In this document: piece after piece, positions 1 through 10,112 of the stretch
Position numbering within the stretch: position 1 is the stretch's first letter
Layout of the letters: each line of letters begins with the position of its first letter
Source of the DNA: Marinobacter halotolerans
GTDB taxonomy: Bacteria > Pseudomonadota > Gammaproteobacteria > Pseudomonadales > Oleiphilaceae
Assembly: GCF_008795985.1 (NCBI RefSeq)
Contig: NZ_VMHP01000001.1
Coordinates: 62,001-126,000 of the forward strand
Length of the DNA stretch: 64,000 nucleotides
Direction: 5' to 3'
Notes under the pieces: generated by a model
Database searches by the model: none
Seen by the model: the letters and a program-made list of their open reading frames with translations, nothing else
Told to the model about the DNA's origin: nothing
Position numbers and translations under genes: made by a program

Positions 1-449
1 TGGCAACGCGCACCGATCATTGACCCGGCGCCCACAGTGACAGCCTCGCCAATCACAACATCGTCTTCAATCACTACGAGGGGGCCGATACTGGCCGAAT
101 CGGCAATGGTGGCGGAAGAGGCAACCACCGCCGAGGGGTGGATGCCCGGCGTTGCCGCCGGTGCCGGGTCAAACCAATGACTGAGCCGGGCGTAACCCAG
201 GTAGGGATTATCCAGTAACAGGGCGTTGCCCGCGTACTGATCGGCAACCGATGGCGCGATGATAACGGCAGACGCTTGAGTGTCTGCCAGATGCCGGGCA
301 TAGGAAGCGTTCGCCAGAAACGCCATCTGCCCGGGTGAGGCGCCCTGAAGTGTTGCCAGCCCGACGATTTCAGTATCCGGGTCACCCCTGAGTTCTGCGC
401 CCAGATGAGCAGCAATATCGCCAAGTCGATAGGAAGATTCTGCCATCAT
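1..449 (-). CDS. lpxD: UDP-3-O-acylglucosamine N-acyltransferase, N-terminal part (truncated by window edge)
   Basis: Third step of lipid A synthesis: adds the second acyl chain to UDP-3-O-acyl-glucosamine in the cytoplasm. Reading leftwards from about 449, the frame gives an N-terminal domain (ESSYRLGDIAAHLGAEL, then a GQMAFLAN segment) followed by the start of a left-handed hexapeptide-repeat helix (IHPSAVVASSATIADSASI). This is the LpxD layout. Two adjacent ATGs (449 and 446) can serve as start. The gene runs off the window at base 1, so the C-terminal repeats and the catalytic His region are not seen. It lies 51 nt downstream of ompH, as in most gammaproteobacteria. Identification is from family resemblance and gene order. 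Confidence 0.9.
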   Translation of the reverse strand, partial: MMAESSYRLGDIAAHLGAELRGDPDTEIVGLATLQGASPGQMAFLANASYARHLADTQASAVIIAPSVADQYAGNALLLDNPYLGYARLSHWFDPAPAATPGIHPSAVVASSATIADSASIGPLVVIEDDVVIGEAVTVGAGSMIGARC

Positions 450-500
450 CCATTCCCCGAAGTTGGATCAGTGAAAGCCCGACATCGGGGCCCTAACCGA

Positions 501-998
501 TCAACGGTTCAGTTTTTCCAGAAGTTGCTCGGTCAGATTCATGTCCGGCTTCGCAAAAATCACGGCTTCGCTAGGCAGGATGATGTCCAGGTTATGCTCT
601 TCCGTCAGCTCTTTCATTGCCGCATCCACTTCCGGGCGAGCCTGTTCCAGAAACGCCTGTTTGCGACTGGCGACGGTAGAATCAAGCTGTTGCTTCAGGC
701 GATTGAACTCTTGCACCTTCTGCTGGAACTGAGCGGCAATCTGGTTACGCTCGGATTCATTCATCATGGCGCCGTCTTTTTCCAGACGTTCCTTGAGCGC
801 CCGAGCGGCTTCCTGGGTCTCGCGAACCCTGGCTTCCTCACCGGAAAAATCCTGCTGCAATTTCTGGGTAAAGGCCTGGGCGTCTTCCGAAGAAAACAGT
901 GCCTGGCGCAGGTCCACCACGCCAATTTTTGTTTCTGCAGCGACCTGCGCTGACACAAGAAGCACCACACACGCGGCTATGATCTTTAAACGAAACAT
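501..998 (-). CDS. skp: Periplasmic chaperone Skp/OmpH
   Basis: Periplasmic trimeric chaperone that holds unfolded outer-membrane proteins for delivery to the BAM complex. The 165-residue product has a Sec signal peptide (basic MFRLK, hydrophobic stretch, cleavage near AQVAAE at residues 18-22), then KIGVVDLRQAL, the usual first strand of the Skp body. A long charged helical region (about residues 45-115) forms the coiled-coil tentacles. Length is typical of the family (about 160). It sits 45 nt downstream of bamA and upstream of lpxD, the classic order, so co-expression with the outer-membrane assembly genes is likely. Confidence 0.95.
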   Translation of the reverse strand: MFRLKIIAACVVLLVSAQVAAETKIGVVDLRQALFSSEDAQAFTQKLQQDFSGEEARVRETQEAARALKERLEKDGAMMNESERNQIAAQFQQKVQEFNRLKQQLDSTVASRKQAFLEQARPEVDAAMKELTEEHNLDIILPSEAVIFAKPDMNLTEQLLEKLNR

Positions 999-1043
999 CT
1001 TTACCCTCCTGACTACTTGTTATTTGGCCTGAAACCCAACGCC

Positions 1044-3362
1044 CTAGAACGTTTGTCCCAGCGAGAACTGGAATACCTGCGTGCTGTCACCCGGTTTGTC
1101 GTTCAGCGGCTTCGCGACGCTGAAAGCCAGAGGTCCCACGGCTGTGATCCACTGGAAACCGAGACCGACCGACGTACGAACATCGTCCAGCGTCCAAGAG
1201 AACGCTCTGTCCGGATCAAATACCTGTCCCGCGTCCACAAAGAAAGCGGTACGCATGGAGCGACTATCGCCGGCAAAGGGAGTCGGAACGATCAGTTCCA
1301 GACCCGCTTCCGTGAGGAAACTGCCGCCGAACGGGTCTGGATCGGAAAAATCACCCGGTGCAGGCGTCGCAACCGGTCCAAGCGAATTGGCTTCATACCC
1401 ACGGACAGATCCATAGCCACCTGCGAAAAAGTGCTCATAGAACGGGATAACCGAGCGCCCGTCATATCCGTCACCGTATCCGATCTTGGATCGGGCGCGA
1501 AGAACCCAGTTCTGCTCATCGTCCAGAGGCTGGTAAAAGTCATTTGACTGGCTCAGTTTCCAGAAGGTCAGATCACTGCCGGGCACGGCAACGTCCGCAG
1601 ACAGGGAGATGCTGTAGCCATCCGTTGGCAGCACACCCCGGTTGAGGGTGCTTCTGCGCCAGGACCCGAACACGAACCAGTTGTTGAAGTCATTGCCTTC
1701 CTCTTCAATAAAGTCTTTGACGTCCTGGGAGGTAAATATGCCGGACTTGATCCTGGACAGCGTGTAACCCACGCCGAAGTTCAGGCGGGTAATCCGGTCC
1801 GTGGGGTAGCCGAAGCTCAGACGCCCACCGTATTCATCCAGCAGATAGGACGTAATGTCCTGCTCTTCAAAATCTGTCTCCCGCGCAAACACGCTGAATC
1901 CGCGGCTGACGCCGTCAACGGTGTAGTAGGGATTCTGGTAAGAGAAGTTCGCGCTCTTGATCGAATCGCTGACATTCACGCCAATCGACACTCGTTTGCC
2001 ACTGCCGAAAAAATTGTTCTCCGAGATATTGGCACCGAGGATGATGCCGGATTCCTGGGAGAAGCCCACCGACGCCGAAAGGCTGCCGGTCGCCTGTTCA
2101 ACCACGGAATAATTGACGTCAACCAGGTCATCGGTGCCGGGGACGGGAACCGTTTCCACGTCGACGGTCTCGAAAAAGCCCAGTTGCTCCAGACGGGTTT
2201 TCGAATACTCGATCCGGTCGGTTGAGGCAACGCCCGCTTCCATCTGGGTCATTTCCTGCCTCAGAACTTCGTCCCGCGTCGAAACGTTACCCTCGAAGTT
2301 GATACGCCGAACGTAGGCACGCTTACCCGGTTCCACATAGAAGGTAATGGCCGCGGTGTTATCGTCTCCTGGCTCGGGGACGCCGTTGACGCCAGCGAAA
2401 GCGTACCCTTCCCGGCCAAGGCGACGCGCCAGCAGTTCCGATGTGCCGGTAACCTGAGCCTGGGAGAACACGTCACCCTCTTCAATAAAGATCAGTTCCC
2501 GCAGCGCCGACTCTTCCACGATCAGATCGCCTCTCAGGTTGATGTCGGACACCGTATATTTAGGGCCTTCATTCACAGAGATGGCGATGAACACTTCGGA
2601 CTTGTCAGGCGAGATGGAAACCTGGCTCGATTCAATGCTGAAATCAATGTAGCCACGGTCAAGATAAAACGAACGAAGCGTCTCAAGATCGCCACTCAGT
2701 TTTTCCCGGGCGTACTTGTCGGCGTTAGTCAGGGAATTCCAGAAGCTTGTGCTCTGCAGCTCAAAAAGGTCTTTCAGCCGTTCATCACCGAATGCTTCGT
2801 TACCGACAATATTGAGGTGCTGGATGGCCGCCACATTGCCTTCGTTGATCTCCAGGCTGATGGCAACCCGATTTCTCGGCAGGGTTTCCGCTTTGGCTTC
2901 TACCCGGGCGTTATAACGGCCCTGGCCGATATAGGACCGGAGAATCTCGAGCTCCAGACGCTCCAGGGTGGCACGACGGAACACCTGGCCTTCCTGAAGC
3001 CCGGCACTGGCCAGGGCATCCATCAGCATGGGTGTTTCAATATTCTTGTTGCCGTCTATCTCAATCGAAGTAATGGAAGGACGCTCTCTGACCGTCAGTA
3101 TCAGTACGTTCTCTTCGCGGCTGGCCTCGATGTCGGTGAACAGTCCAGTCCGGAACAAGTCCTTTATAGCCCCGGCCAACTCCATTTCGGTGAGGGGCTC
3201 ACCAACAAAGACCGGAAAGGAGGAAAACACCGTACCGGCAGACACCCTCTGCAAGCCCTCAACTTCGATATCGGCGACGGTGAACTCTTCGGCAAGTGCC
3301 GGAGTTACGTTTAGTAAGGCTGCCAGAAGGCCCACTGCTAAGTGCTGAAGAGAACGTCTCAT
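1044..3362 (-). CDS. bamA: Outer membrane protein assembly factor BamA (Omp85)
   Basis: Essential beta-barrel insertase of the BAM complex in the outer membrane. The 772-residue protein begins with a signal peptide ending near ALAEEFTVADIEVEGLQRV. Five POTRA domains follow (to about residue 400), with FTVADIEVEG opening POTRA1. The 16-stranded barrel comes last. The conserved barrel loop-6 motif is visible as GSVRGYEANSLGP, and the protein ends in phenylalanine (FSLGQTF), the outer-membrane sorting signal. The family is usually about 800 residues. It lies 43 nt downstream of rseP and upstream of skp; this rseP-bamA-skp-lpxD order is widespread and often sigma-E responsive, though no promoter was identified here. 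Confidence 0.97.
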   Translation of the reverse strand: MRRSLQHLAVGLLAALLNVTPALAEEFTVADIEVEGLQRVSAGTVFSSFPVFVGEPLTEMELAGAIKDLFRTGLFTDIEASREENVLILTVRERPSITSIEIDGNKNIETPMLMDALASAGLQEGQVFRRATLERLELEILRSYIGQGRYNARVEAKAETLPRNRVAISLEINEGNVAAIQHLNIVGNEAFGDERLKDLFELQSTSFWNSLTNADKYAREKLSGDLETLRSFYLDRGYIDFSIESSQVSISPDKSEVFIAISVNEGPKYTVSDINLRGDLIVEESALRELIFIEEGDVFSQAQVTGTSELLARRLGREGYAFAGVNGVPEPGDDNTAAITFYVEPGKRAYVRRINFEGNVSTRDEVLRQEMTQMEAGVASTDRIEYSKTRLEQLGFFETVDVETVPVPGTDDLVDVNYSVVEQATGSLSASVGFSQESGIILGANISENNFFGSGKRVSIGVNVSDSIKSANFSYQNPYYTVDGVSRGFSVFARETDFEEQDITSYLLDEYGGRLSFGYPTDRITRLNFGVGYTLSRIKSGIFTSQDVKDFIEEEGNDFNNWFVFGSWRRSTLNRGVLPTDGYSISLSADVAVPGSDLTFWKLSQSNDFYQPLDDEQNWVLRARSKIGYGDGYDGRSVIPFYEHFFAGGYGSVRGYEANSLGPVATPAPGDFSDPDPFGGSFLTEAGLELIVPTPFAGDSRSMRTAFFVDAGQVFDPDRAFSWTLDDVRTSVGLGFQWITAVGPLAFSVAKPLNDKPGDSTQVFQFSLGQTF

Positions 3363-3405
3363 TCAATAAATTCGCCTGTTGATGCGCATAAAGGGTTCGC
3401 AATTC

Positions 3406-4755
3406 TCACAACCGCATCAGGTCGTTGTAAAGTGCAAACACCATTAATGTGAGAATCATTGCCATGCCGATACGCAGACCCATCGCCTGCACCTCTTCTG
3501 ACAACGGCTTCCTGCGGATAGCCTCGATGGTGTAATAGACAATGTGTCCGCCATCCAGTACCGGAACCGGCAGCAGGTTCAGTACACCCAGGCTGACACT
3601 GAGATAGGCCAGAAAACGGATAAAATCCTCGAATCCGGAACTGACGCTGGCTTCGGCAATCCGGGCGATGGTGATCGGGCCGCTCAGATTGGTGGGCGAC
3701 AGCAGCCCTGTGACCATCTTCTTGATGGCTACAAGTGTCAGGCGGGTATCCGCCCAGGTTTCCGAGATCGCGCGGGGAACCGCCGCAAATGGCCCGTAGC
3801 GGGTTTCCCGCAGCAACTCGTCCGGCCAGGTTACCTCTTTCACACCCGCCCCGATAAATCCGGTCTTCTCACCGCTTTCGCTTTTTCGCAGTGCCGGGGT
3901 CACTTCAATCACCCTGGACTGACCGTCCCGAACAATACCGAGGCGGATGGTCTGCTCGGGCGCCTGCTGGATGGCCTTCACCAGGGCGAACCAGTTGTTG
4001 ACCGGCTCACCGTTGACGGAATCCACCCGATCGCCCGCTTGCAGTCCCGCGGCCTCGGCCCGGCCGCCGTCGACGATCTCCCCCAGTACCGGTGGAACAT
4101 CCGGCCGCCAGGGCGTAACCCCGAACTCGGCCAGCGGGTTCGGCGTATCCTCACTCAGGTTCCATCCCTCAAGCAGCCCCGCAATCTGGCCGGTCCCGCC
4201 ATTACCGGAAACACCAAAGGTTATCTGCCCGTATTCGCCGGTACGTTCGAGCAGACGCATGTTCACATCCCGCCAGGAGGTCACACTGTGCCCGTCAACC
4301 GACCGGATTTCCATACCAGACTCAAGGCCGATACGCTGGGCTGTGCTGTCCTGGTCCACATCACCAATAACAGGCGCTACGGTGGTAAAACCGACAACAC
4401 TCAGCAGCCAGTAGGCAAAAATCGCAAATAAAAAGTTGGCGATGGGCCCGGCAGAGGCAATGGCGATACGCTTCGAAGGCGGCTGGGCATTAAAGGACTG
4501 GCGTTTGAGCTCTTCCGGAACCGGCCCTTCACGCTCGTCCAGCATTTTGACATAGCCACCCAACGGAATGGCGGCCACGGCGAACTCGGTGCCGTGGCGA
4601 TCATAACGGGAAAAAAGCGGCTTGCCGAACCCGACCGAAAATCTGAGTACCTTCACACCACAACGGCGGGCAACCCAGAAATGACCGTATTCGTGAAGTG
4701 TTACCAGTATGCCCAGCGTCAACAGCAGCGCCAGAACGGTTTCAACTATCTGCAT
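3406..4755 (-). CDS. rseP: Site-2 zinc metalloprotease RseP
   Basis: Inner-membrane protease that cuts the anti-sigma factor RseA within the membrane and so releases sigma-E in the envelope stress response. The 449-residue product has the zinc-binding HEYGH at residues 21-25 in the first membrane helix, two tandem PDZ domains (about residues 115-310) and, near the C-terminus, the LDGGHI motif that supplies the third metal ligand (in LPVPVLDGGHI). Further membrane segments follow. Length matches E. coli RseP (450). It sits between dxr and bamA with gaps of 35 and 43 nt, which indicates one transcription unit. Confidence 0.96.
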   Translation of the reverse strand: MQIVETVLALLLTLGILVTLHEYGHFWVARRCGVKVLRFSVGFGKPLFSRYDRHGTEFAVAAIPLGGYVKMLDEREGPVPEELKRQSFNAQPPSKRIAIASAGPIANFLFAIFAYWLLSVVGFTTVAPVIGDVDQDSTAQRIGLESGMEIRSVDGHSVTSWRDVNMRLLERTGEYGQITFGVSGNGGTGQIAGLLEGWNLSEDTPNPLAEFGVTPWRPDVPPVLGEIVDGGRAEAAGLQAGDRVDSVNGEPVNNWFALVKAIQQAPEQTIRLGIVRDGQSRVIEVTPALRKSESGEKTGFIGAGVKEVTWPDELLRETRYGPFAAVPRAISETWADTRLTLVAIKKMVTGLLSPTNLSGPITIARIAEASVSSGFEDFIRFLAYLSVSLGVLNLLPVPVLDGGHIVYYTIEAIRRKPLSEEVQAMGLRIGMAMILTLMVFALYNDLMRL

Positions 4756-4790
4756 ATTGCTCTCGATATTGCCTTAGATAGTGCTCTCGA

Positions 4791-5984
4791 TTATGAATGA
4801 CCTTCAACACTGGCCTTGAACATCTGTTCCCGTGCCACCACACGAGCCTCGGCGTCTTTTTCAAAGATGGTCTCAAAACTGTCGGCAGCGACCGTTGCCA
4901 CCCTCGCCAGGGTCTGCTCTATGATAACGGCGATATCCGCGAAGCACAGCTTACCATCCAGAAAGGCCGCGACGGCCTCTTCATTGGCTGCATTGAGCAC
5001 CGCAGGCGCCGTCCCCCCGAGCCGGAAAGCCTCTGCCGCCAGGCGCAGGCAGGGAAACCGGTCAAGATCCGGCCGCTCAAAGTGAAACTTGCCGATCTGG
5101 AAAAGATCCAGCGGTGCCACACCCGCATCGATGCGTTCCGGCCACGCCAGCCCGTTGGCAATGGGGGTACGCATGTCCGGACTGCCCAGCTGTGCAAGCA
5201 CAGACCCATCGGCATACTCCACCATTGAGTGGATGATGCTTTCAGGGTGAACGTGAACTTCCACCAGATCGGGCGTGGTATTGAACAGCCAGCAGGCCTC
5301 AATCAGTTCCAGCCCCTTATTCATCAGGGTCGCAGAATCTACGGAAATCTTCTGCCCCATGGACCAGTTTGGGTGTGAACAGGCCTCCGAAGGAAGGACA
5401 CTTCGCAGTGATTCGGCGGAAAATGTGCGGAAGGGCCCACCGGAGGCCGTCAGCAATATCCGGGTAATACCGGCGCCGCGGGTGTCACGAATTCTGTCCG
5501 GCGGCATGCACTGGAAAATGGCATTGTGTTCGCTATCGATGGGCAACAGCTCCGCACCCGCCTCGACGACAGCGTCCATAAACAGCTTGCCGGACATTAC
5601 CAGGGCTTCCTTGTTCGCCAGTAGCACCCGCTTGCCGGCGCGGACCGCCGAAAGGGTCGGCAACAGCCCCGCCGCACCCACAATGGCCGCCATCACGGTA
5701 TCGCATTGCGGATCACCGGCAACCTGACACAGGCCTTCCTCACCAACCAGTACCCGCGTCCGGTCATTGCCGGCCAGCCTTTCGGAAAGCGATTGCGCAC
5801 TGGGCTCGTCGGCCATCACCGCATATTGCGGCGCAAACTCAAGACACAGGTCCACCATGCAGTCGACACTGGTGCTGGCGGTCAGCGCGTAAACACCGAA
5901 ACGATCCGGATGGCGGCGAATCACATCGAGGGTATTGAGGCCAATAGAGCCGGTGGCTCCGAGAATGGTGACGTTGCGCTTCAT
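4791..5984 (-). CDS. dxr: 1-deoxy-D-xylulose 5-phosphate reductoisomerase
   Basis: Committed step of the MEP isoprenoid pathway: converts DXP to 2-C-methyl-D-erythritol 4-phosphate with NADPH in the cytoplasm. The 397-residue product begins [15 protein letters not shown], giving the NADPH-binding GATGSIG at residues 9-15. The metal-binding and catalytic region contains [13 protein letters not shown] and the active-site segment TASGGPFR. Length is typical. The 4-nt gap to the upstream cdsA indicates translational coupling. Its isoprenoid product feeds uppS two genes upstream. Confidence 0.97.
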   Translation of the reverse strand: MKRNVTILGATGSIGLNTLDVIRRHPDRFGVYALTASTSVDCMVDLCLEFAPQYAVMADEPSAQSLSERLAGNDRTRVLVGEEGLCQVAGDPQCDTVMAAIVGAAGLLPTLSAVRAGKRVLLANKEALVMSGKLFMDAVVEAGAELLPIDSEHNAIFQCMPPDRIRDTRGAGITRILLTASGGPFRTFSAESLRSVLPSEACSHPNWSMGQKISVDSATLMNKGLELIEACWLFNTTPDLVEVHVHPESIIHSMVEYADGSVLAQLGSPDMRTPIANGLAWPERIDAGVAPLDLFQIGKFHFERPDLDRFPCLRLAAEAFRLGGTAPAVLNAANEEAVAAFLDGKLCFADIAVIIEQTLARVATVAADSFETIFEKDAEARVVAREQMFKASVEGHS

Positions 5985-5988
5985 GAGT

Positions 5989-6870
5989 TTACCAGTGCCC
6001 GGCCGTCAGCCATCCGAGCTGAGTGATAATGAATGCGAAAACAGGAATCGCCGCGGTCAGGCTGTCTATACGGTCCATAATACCGCCGTGGCCGGGCAAT
6101 AGCTGACTGCTGTCCTTGATGCCACGAAAGCGTTTGAGCATGCTTTCCATCAGGTCGCCAACCACCGAAATGGCACCGGTGATCAGGCTTGCAATAATCA
6201 GCATAGCAATGTCACCGGCTCCTGCATTTGCCAAAAGACCTATCAGCAACGCAAACGCCGCCACCGCCAATAACCCGCCCCAGACACCCGCCCAGGACTT
6301 GCCGGGGCTCACTCGTGGCGCCAGCTTGGCCTTGCCGAAGGCGCGACCGGCGAAATAGGCACCGATATCGGCAACCCAGACGATGCAGAACACATAAAGA
6401 ATAAGAAGCAGGTTATTGGTGCTGTCCCCAAAGCCGAAGCCGCCGGTTCTCAGATGATTGAGACCCACCCAGGCAGGAACCAGTACCAGCAGGCCCATAA
6501 CGGCACGCGCAGTGCAACTGCCCCAGTGTCCGGAACCTTCGGGATAATTGCGCACCAGAAGAAAACACACAATCCACCACACCAGCGCCACCCAGAGCAC
6601 GGCACTCGCCGGCACTTCAAGCAAGCCGTAAAGAATGGCGGCTGTGGCTAGGGCAAAGCCAACCCGGCCCAGGGGCTGGGTGACTCCGGCCATGTTTGCC
6701 CATTCCCAGGCGCCGATACAGATAATGGCACCGGTGAACAACGCAAAACCCAGTGGCGGCAGGAAAAAAATACCGCCAATGGCGATCGGGGCAAGGATCA
6801 GCGCGGTGATAATTCGTGTTTTTAGCACAGTCTTGATCGCTATGTTGTCGTTATTGTTCGGAAGCCGCAT
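5989..6870 (-). CDS. cdsA: Phosphatidate cytidylyltransferase (CDP-diglyceride synthase)
   Basis: Integral membrane enzyme making CDP-diacylglycerol from phosphatidate and CTP, the branch-point of phospholipid synthesis. The protein has about eight hydrophobic helices and the family signature near its end ([14 protein letters not shown], then [11 protein letters not shown]). The start is uncertain. The ATG at 6870 overlaps the end of uppS by 20 nt and gives 293 residues. A GTG at 6828, giving [17 protein letters not shown], matches better the usual N-terminus and length (about 270-285). Neither has a strong ribosome-binding site. A longer frame back to 7035 lies inside uppS and is unlikely to be used. 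Confidence 0.93.
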   Translation of the reverse strand: MRLPNNNDNIAIKTVLKTRIITALILAPIAIGGIFFLPPLGFALFTGAIICIGAWEWANMAGVTQPLGRVGFALATAAILYGLLEVPASAVLWVALVWWIVCFLLVRNYPEGSGHWGSCTARAVMGLLVLVPAWVGLNHLRTGGFGFGDSTNNLLLILYVFCIVWVADIGAYFAGRAFGKAKLAPRVSPGKSWAGVWGGLLAVAAFALLIGLLANAGAGDIAMLIIASLITGAISVVGDLMESMLKRFRGIKDSSQLLPGHGGIMDRIDSLTAAIPVFAFIITQLGWLTAGHW

Positions 6871-7621
6871 TGGCGATCTGGTCATCGGTCTGACCAAATC
6901 GGCGCTTGCGTCCCGCATAAGCGTGCAATGCCTGCTCCATTTCCGCTTCCCGGAAATCAGGCCAATAGACCGTCGAGAAATACAGTTCCGTATAGGCAAG
7001 GTGCCACAGCATGAAATTACTGATGCGCTGCTCACCGGCGGTGCGGATCATCAGATCGGGCATGGGCAGGTCACCGATCGACAGATGCTGCTGAATAAGA
7101 TCATCGGTGATGTCAGAGGGCGCCAGCTCGCCGGACTGGACCTTTCGTGCCACAGCCCGGCTGGCCTGGGTGATATCCCAGTGCCCGCCGTAATTAGCAG
7201 CAATCACCAGCGTCATCTGGGTGTTATCGCGGGTAAGCTCTTCGGCCCGGGCCATGTGGGACTGAAGCGACTCGCTGAACGCAGACCGGTCACCAATAAT
7301 CATCAGCCGAATGTTGTTCCGGTGCAGTTTTTTGACTTCCCGTTCCAGGGCGAAAACAAACAGTCGCATCAGGGCTGAGACTTCGTCTTCCGGACGCCGC
7401 CAGTTCTCACTGGAGAAGGCGAACAGGGTCAACACCTCGACACCCTGGCGGGCGCAGGTTTCCACAACGGATCTGACTGCCTTTACGCCAGCCTTGTGGC
7501 CGGATACGCCCGCCAGTTTATGAGACTTCGCCCAACGGTTATTCCCGTCCATGATGATGGCAACATGTCTGGGCCTATTACCGGCTGATAACGGAATCTC
7601 TGCGGAAACGCTTGCGGTCAT
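6851..7621 (-). CDS. uppS: Undecaprenyl diphosphate synthase (cis-prenyltransferase)
   Basis: Adds eight isopentenyl units in cis to farnesyl diphosphate, making the C55 carrier precursor for peptidoglycan and O-antigen. The 256-residue product carries the signature HVAIIMDGNNRWAK, with the catalytic Asp at about residue 25, then GHKAG and the substrate-binding DLMIRTAGEQRISNFMLW region. Length is typical (about 250). It sits between frr and cdsA, and its last 20 nt may overlap cdsA. With dxr in the same cluster it ties isoprenoid precursor supply to cell-wall synthesis. Confidence 0.97.
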   Translation of the reverse strand: MTASVSAEIPLSAGNRPRHVAIIMDGNNRWAKSHKLAGVSGHKAGVKAVRSVVETCARQGVEVLTLFAFSSENWRRPEDEVSALMRLFVFALEREVKKLHRNNIRLMIIGDRSAFSESLQSHMARAEELTRDNTQMTLVIAANYGGHWDITQASRAVARKVQSGELAPSDITDDLIQQHLSIGDLPMPDLMIRTAGEQRISNFMLWHLAYTELYFSTVYWPDFREAEMEQALHAYAGRKRRFGQTDDQIANAASEQ

Positions 7622-7692
7622 GCAATCCCCTGCTCTGCCAGTGCCTGCGGTTACGCCGCCAGCACTGGCTTATTGACTGTATCGAAGGCTGA

Positions 7693-8250
7693 TCAGACAG
7701 CCATCAGGTCCTCTTCCTTGGCCTTCAGCTCTTTTTCCACTTCTGCAATGTAGCGGTCTGTCAGTTTCTGAATCTGTTCTTCCCCGTGCCGCTCTTCGTC
7801 TTCGTTGATCTCTTTTTCCTTCAGCAGCTCTTTGAGCATGCTGTTGGCATCACGACGGGCGTTGCGGATGGACACGCGGCCGTGCTCGGCATCGGCCTTG
7901 GCCTGCTTGACCATTTCACGACGGGTTTCCTCGGTCAGCATCGGCATGGGGATGCGGATAACGTCACCGTTGTTCGACGGGTTCAGACCGAGGTCCGACA
8001 TCATGATGGCCTTCTCGACCTTCTGCATCATAGGCTTTTCCCAGGGGGAAACGGCCAGTGTGCGGTTATCCTCAACGTTAACGCTGGCCACCTGCTTCAG
8101 CGGAGTTTCCACGCCGTAGTAGTCCACCATCACGCTGTCGAGGATGGAGGGGTGAGCGCGGCCCGTGCGGATTTTGTTGAAAGCCGAGTGCAGGGACTCA
8201 AGGCTTTTCTTCATCTTCTTCTCGGCGTCAGCTTTAATGTCGTCAATCAC
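7693..8250 (-). CDS. frr: Ribosome recycling factor
   Basis: Splits the post-termination ribosome together with EF-G so that subunits can be reused. The 185-residue product is the standard family length. It shows the typical N-terminal helix (MIDDIKADAEKKMKKSLESL), the conserved KIRTGRAHPSILD segment, and the C-terminal helical bundle ending in YIAEVEKELKAKEEDLM. It lies 49 nt downstream of pyrH and 71 nt upstream of uppS, matching the conserved rpsB-tsf-pyrH-frr order. Confidence 0.98.
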   Translation of the reverse strand: MIDDIKADAEKKMKKSLESLHSAFNKIRTGRAHPSILDSVMVDYYGVETPLKQVASVNVEDNRTLAVSPWEKPMMQKVEKAIMMSDLGLNPSNNGDVIRIPMPMLTEETRREMVKQAKADAEHGRVSIRNARRDANSMLKELLKEKEINEDEERHGEEQIQKLTDRYIAEVEKELKAKEEDLMAV

Positions 8251-8299
8251 TTCAGTTTCCTCGAATTCGTTGATCAGAAATTATTCAGTCTGTCCGGAT

Positions 8300-9028
8300 T
8301 TATTCAATCAAAGTGCCTTCTGACTCGCCAGTGACAATGCGGGTCAGCGCGCCGGGCCGGTTCATATCGAAGACTCGCAACGGCATGCTGTGATCCCGTG
8401 CCAGACAGATGGCCGTCAGGTCCATCACGCCAAGCTTCTTGTCCAGCACCTCATCGTAGGTCAGGCGCTCATACTTCACCGCAGTCGGATCCTTGTAGGG
8501 ATCTGCGGAATAGACACCGTCTACCTTGGTCGCCTTGAGAACGGCATCCGCTTCGATCTCGATTCCCCGCAGGCAGGCCGCCGAATCCGTCGTGAAAAAC
8601 GGGTTGCCGGTGCCGGCACAGAAAATCACCACATCGCCGTCCTTAAGGTCACGGACTGCACGGCGTCGATCGTAATGCTCCACAATACCACTCATGGGAA
8701 TCGCCGACATCACGCGGGTACGAATGTTGGAACGCTCCAGGGCGTCCCGCATCGCGAGGCCGTTCATGACCGTGGCCAGCATGCCCATATGGTCGCCGGT
8801 CACCCTATCCATGCCCGCTGCATTAAGCGCGGCGCCGCGGAACAGGTTGCCACCGCCAACCACCAGGCCAACCTGAACACCAATACCGATCAGTGAGCCA
8901 ATATCCAGCGCCATGCGGTCCAGTACTTTCGGGTCGATACCGAAATCGTGCTCCCCCATCAATGCTTCGCCGCTGAGCTTGAGAAGCACTCGCTTGTATC
9001 TGGGCTGGGTATTGGACGACTTCGGCAT
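8300..9028 (-). CDS. pyrH: UMP kinase
   Basis: Bacterial hexameric UMP kinase of pyrimidine nucleotide synthesis; phosphorylates UMP to UDP with ATP in the cytoplasm. The 242-residue product has the amino-acid-kinase fold signature [15 protein letters not shown] near residue 11, glycine-rich VGGGNLFRG, and the nucleotide-binding [18 protein letters not shown] segment. Length is typical. It is separated from tsf by 175 nt containing a long perfect inverted repeat (see the 9070-9120 feature), so expression may be partly uncoupled from rpsB-tsf. Confidence 0.97.
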   Translation of the reverse strand: MPKSSNTQPRYKRVLLKLSGEALMGEHDFGIDPKVLDRMALDIGSLIGIGVQVGLVVGGGNLFRGAALNAAGMDRVTGDHMGMLATVMNGLAMRDALERSNIRTRVMSAIPMSGIVEHYDRRRAVRDLKDGDVVIFCAGTGNPFFTTDSAACLRGIEIEADAVLKATKVDGVYSADPYKDPTAVKYERLTYDEVLDKKLGVMDLTAICLARDHSMPLRVFDMNRPGALTRIVTGESEGTLIE

Positions 9029-9069
9029 GGTGATCCCCTCTTTCTAAGTCTGGCAGGACGGACGTTTCA

Positions 9070-9120
9070 GGCTTGTATCTGACATACTCCTCACAAAAAG
9101 GGGTATCTCAGATACAAGCC
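9070..9120 (-). terminator. Long stem-loop between tsf and pyrH (possible terminator or processing site)
   Basis: A 13-bp perfect inverted repeat (9070-9082 with 9108-9120). After one mismatch it continues for seven more pairs, one of them G-U, leaving a loop of about nine bases that is T-rich on the coding strand. It occupies the gap after the tsf stop (9204) and before pyrH (9028). No strong T-run follows on the minus strand, so a classic intrinsic terminator is uncertain. An RNase processing site or mRNA-stabilising hairpin between differently expressed cistrons would also fit. Confidence 0.55.
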
Positions 9121-9203
9121 CGCCACGAAAGCCGGATTGCTCCAACTGACGTGGCAGACTTTTTCGGCGCCCCGGCCGCAGCCCGGGCACCTGCACAGAA
9201 GGA

Positions 9204-10073
9204 TCAGGCCTTGCTGGTACCGGCTGCCGCGGCAACCTCTGCAGCAAAGTCCACTTCTTCCTTCTCGATACCTTCACCAACTTCCAGGCGAACAAAGCTT
9301 ACAAGCTCAGCGCCGTGCTCTTTGATCAGCTGACCAACGGTCTGGTCAGGATTCTTGACGAACGGCTGCTCGACCAGGCTGTTTTCCGCCAGGAACTTCT
9401 TGATCCGTCCGCCCATCATCTTCTCGACGATTTCGGCAGGCTTGCCTTCCATGTCCGGCTGAGCCTTGATGACGGCTTTTTCTTTCTCGAGCTCTTCAGC
9501 CGGCATGTCTTCCGGCTTGCCAACCCGTGGGTTAACCGCGGCAACGTGCATGGCAACGTCGCGGGCCACTTCAGGGTCACCGGCGCTCAGCGCAACAACC
9601 GAGGCGATCTTGTTGTTGCTGTGGACGTAGCCACCCACAACAGGACCCTCTACACGGATAATGCGACGAACCGTGATGTTCTCACCGATCTTCTGAACCA
9701 GCGCTTCACGCTTGCCTTCCAGCTCACCGGCCATCAGGGATTCAACGTCAGTCACACTGTTGTTGAACGCAACGTCCAGCAGTTCGTTGGCAAAGTTCAT
9801 GAAGTTGTCGTCACGGGCCACGAAGTCTGTTTCCGAGTTCACTTCCAGGATGTAAGCGACCGTGTTGTCGTCAGACACACGAATCAGGGAAACACCTTCA
9901 GCAGCAGTACGGCCAGCTTTTTTAGCGGCCTTCAGGCCGGACGACTTGCGCAGCTCTTCGATTGCCGCATCAACACTTCCGTCCGCCTCAACCAGTGCTT
10001 TTTTGCACTCCATCATGCCAAGGCCGGTACGCTCACGCAGTTCTTTGACCATTGCGGCAGTAATTGCAGCCAT
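9204..10073 (-). CDS. tsf: Translation elongation factor Ts
   Basis: Guanine-nucleotide exchange factor that recycles EF-Tu. The 289-residue product begins [19 protein letters not shown], with the hallmark [13 protein letters not shown] segment, and has the expected coiled-coil and dimerisation regions. Two in-frame ATGs exist. The one at 10079 lies only about 2 nt from the AAGAGGA ribosome-binding site, whereas 10073 has the normal 7-nt spacing and matches family N-termini, so 10073 is preferred. It follows rpsB by about 40 nt in the usual S2/EF-Ts operon. Confidence 0.97.
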   Translation of the reverse strand: MAAITAAMVKELRERTGLGMMECKKALVEADGSVDAAIEELRKSSGLKAAKKAGRTAAEGVSLIRVSDDNTVAYILEVNSETDFVARDDNFMNFANELLDVAFNNSVTDVESLMAGELEGKREALVQKIGENITVRRIIRVEGPVVGGYVHSNNKIASVVALSAGDPEVARDVAMHVAAVNPRVGKPEDMPAEELEKEKAVIKAQPDMEGKPAEIVEKMMGGRIKKFLAENSLVEQPFVKNPDQTVGQLIKEHGAELVSFVRLEVGEGIEKEEVDFAAEVAAAAGTSKA

Positions 10074-10112
10074 GTTCATTCCTCTTAACTGTTTCGATAT
10101 CTGATTTGACGA

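Noticed and set aside
6871..7035. N-terminal extension of CdsA to 7035
   Set aside because: It lies within uppS in another frame and does not resemble CdsA N-termini.
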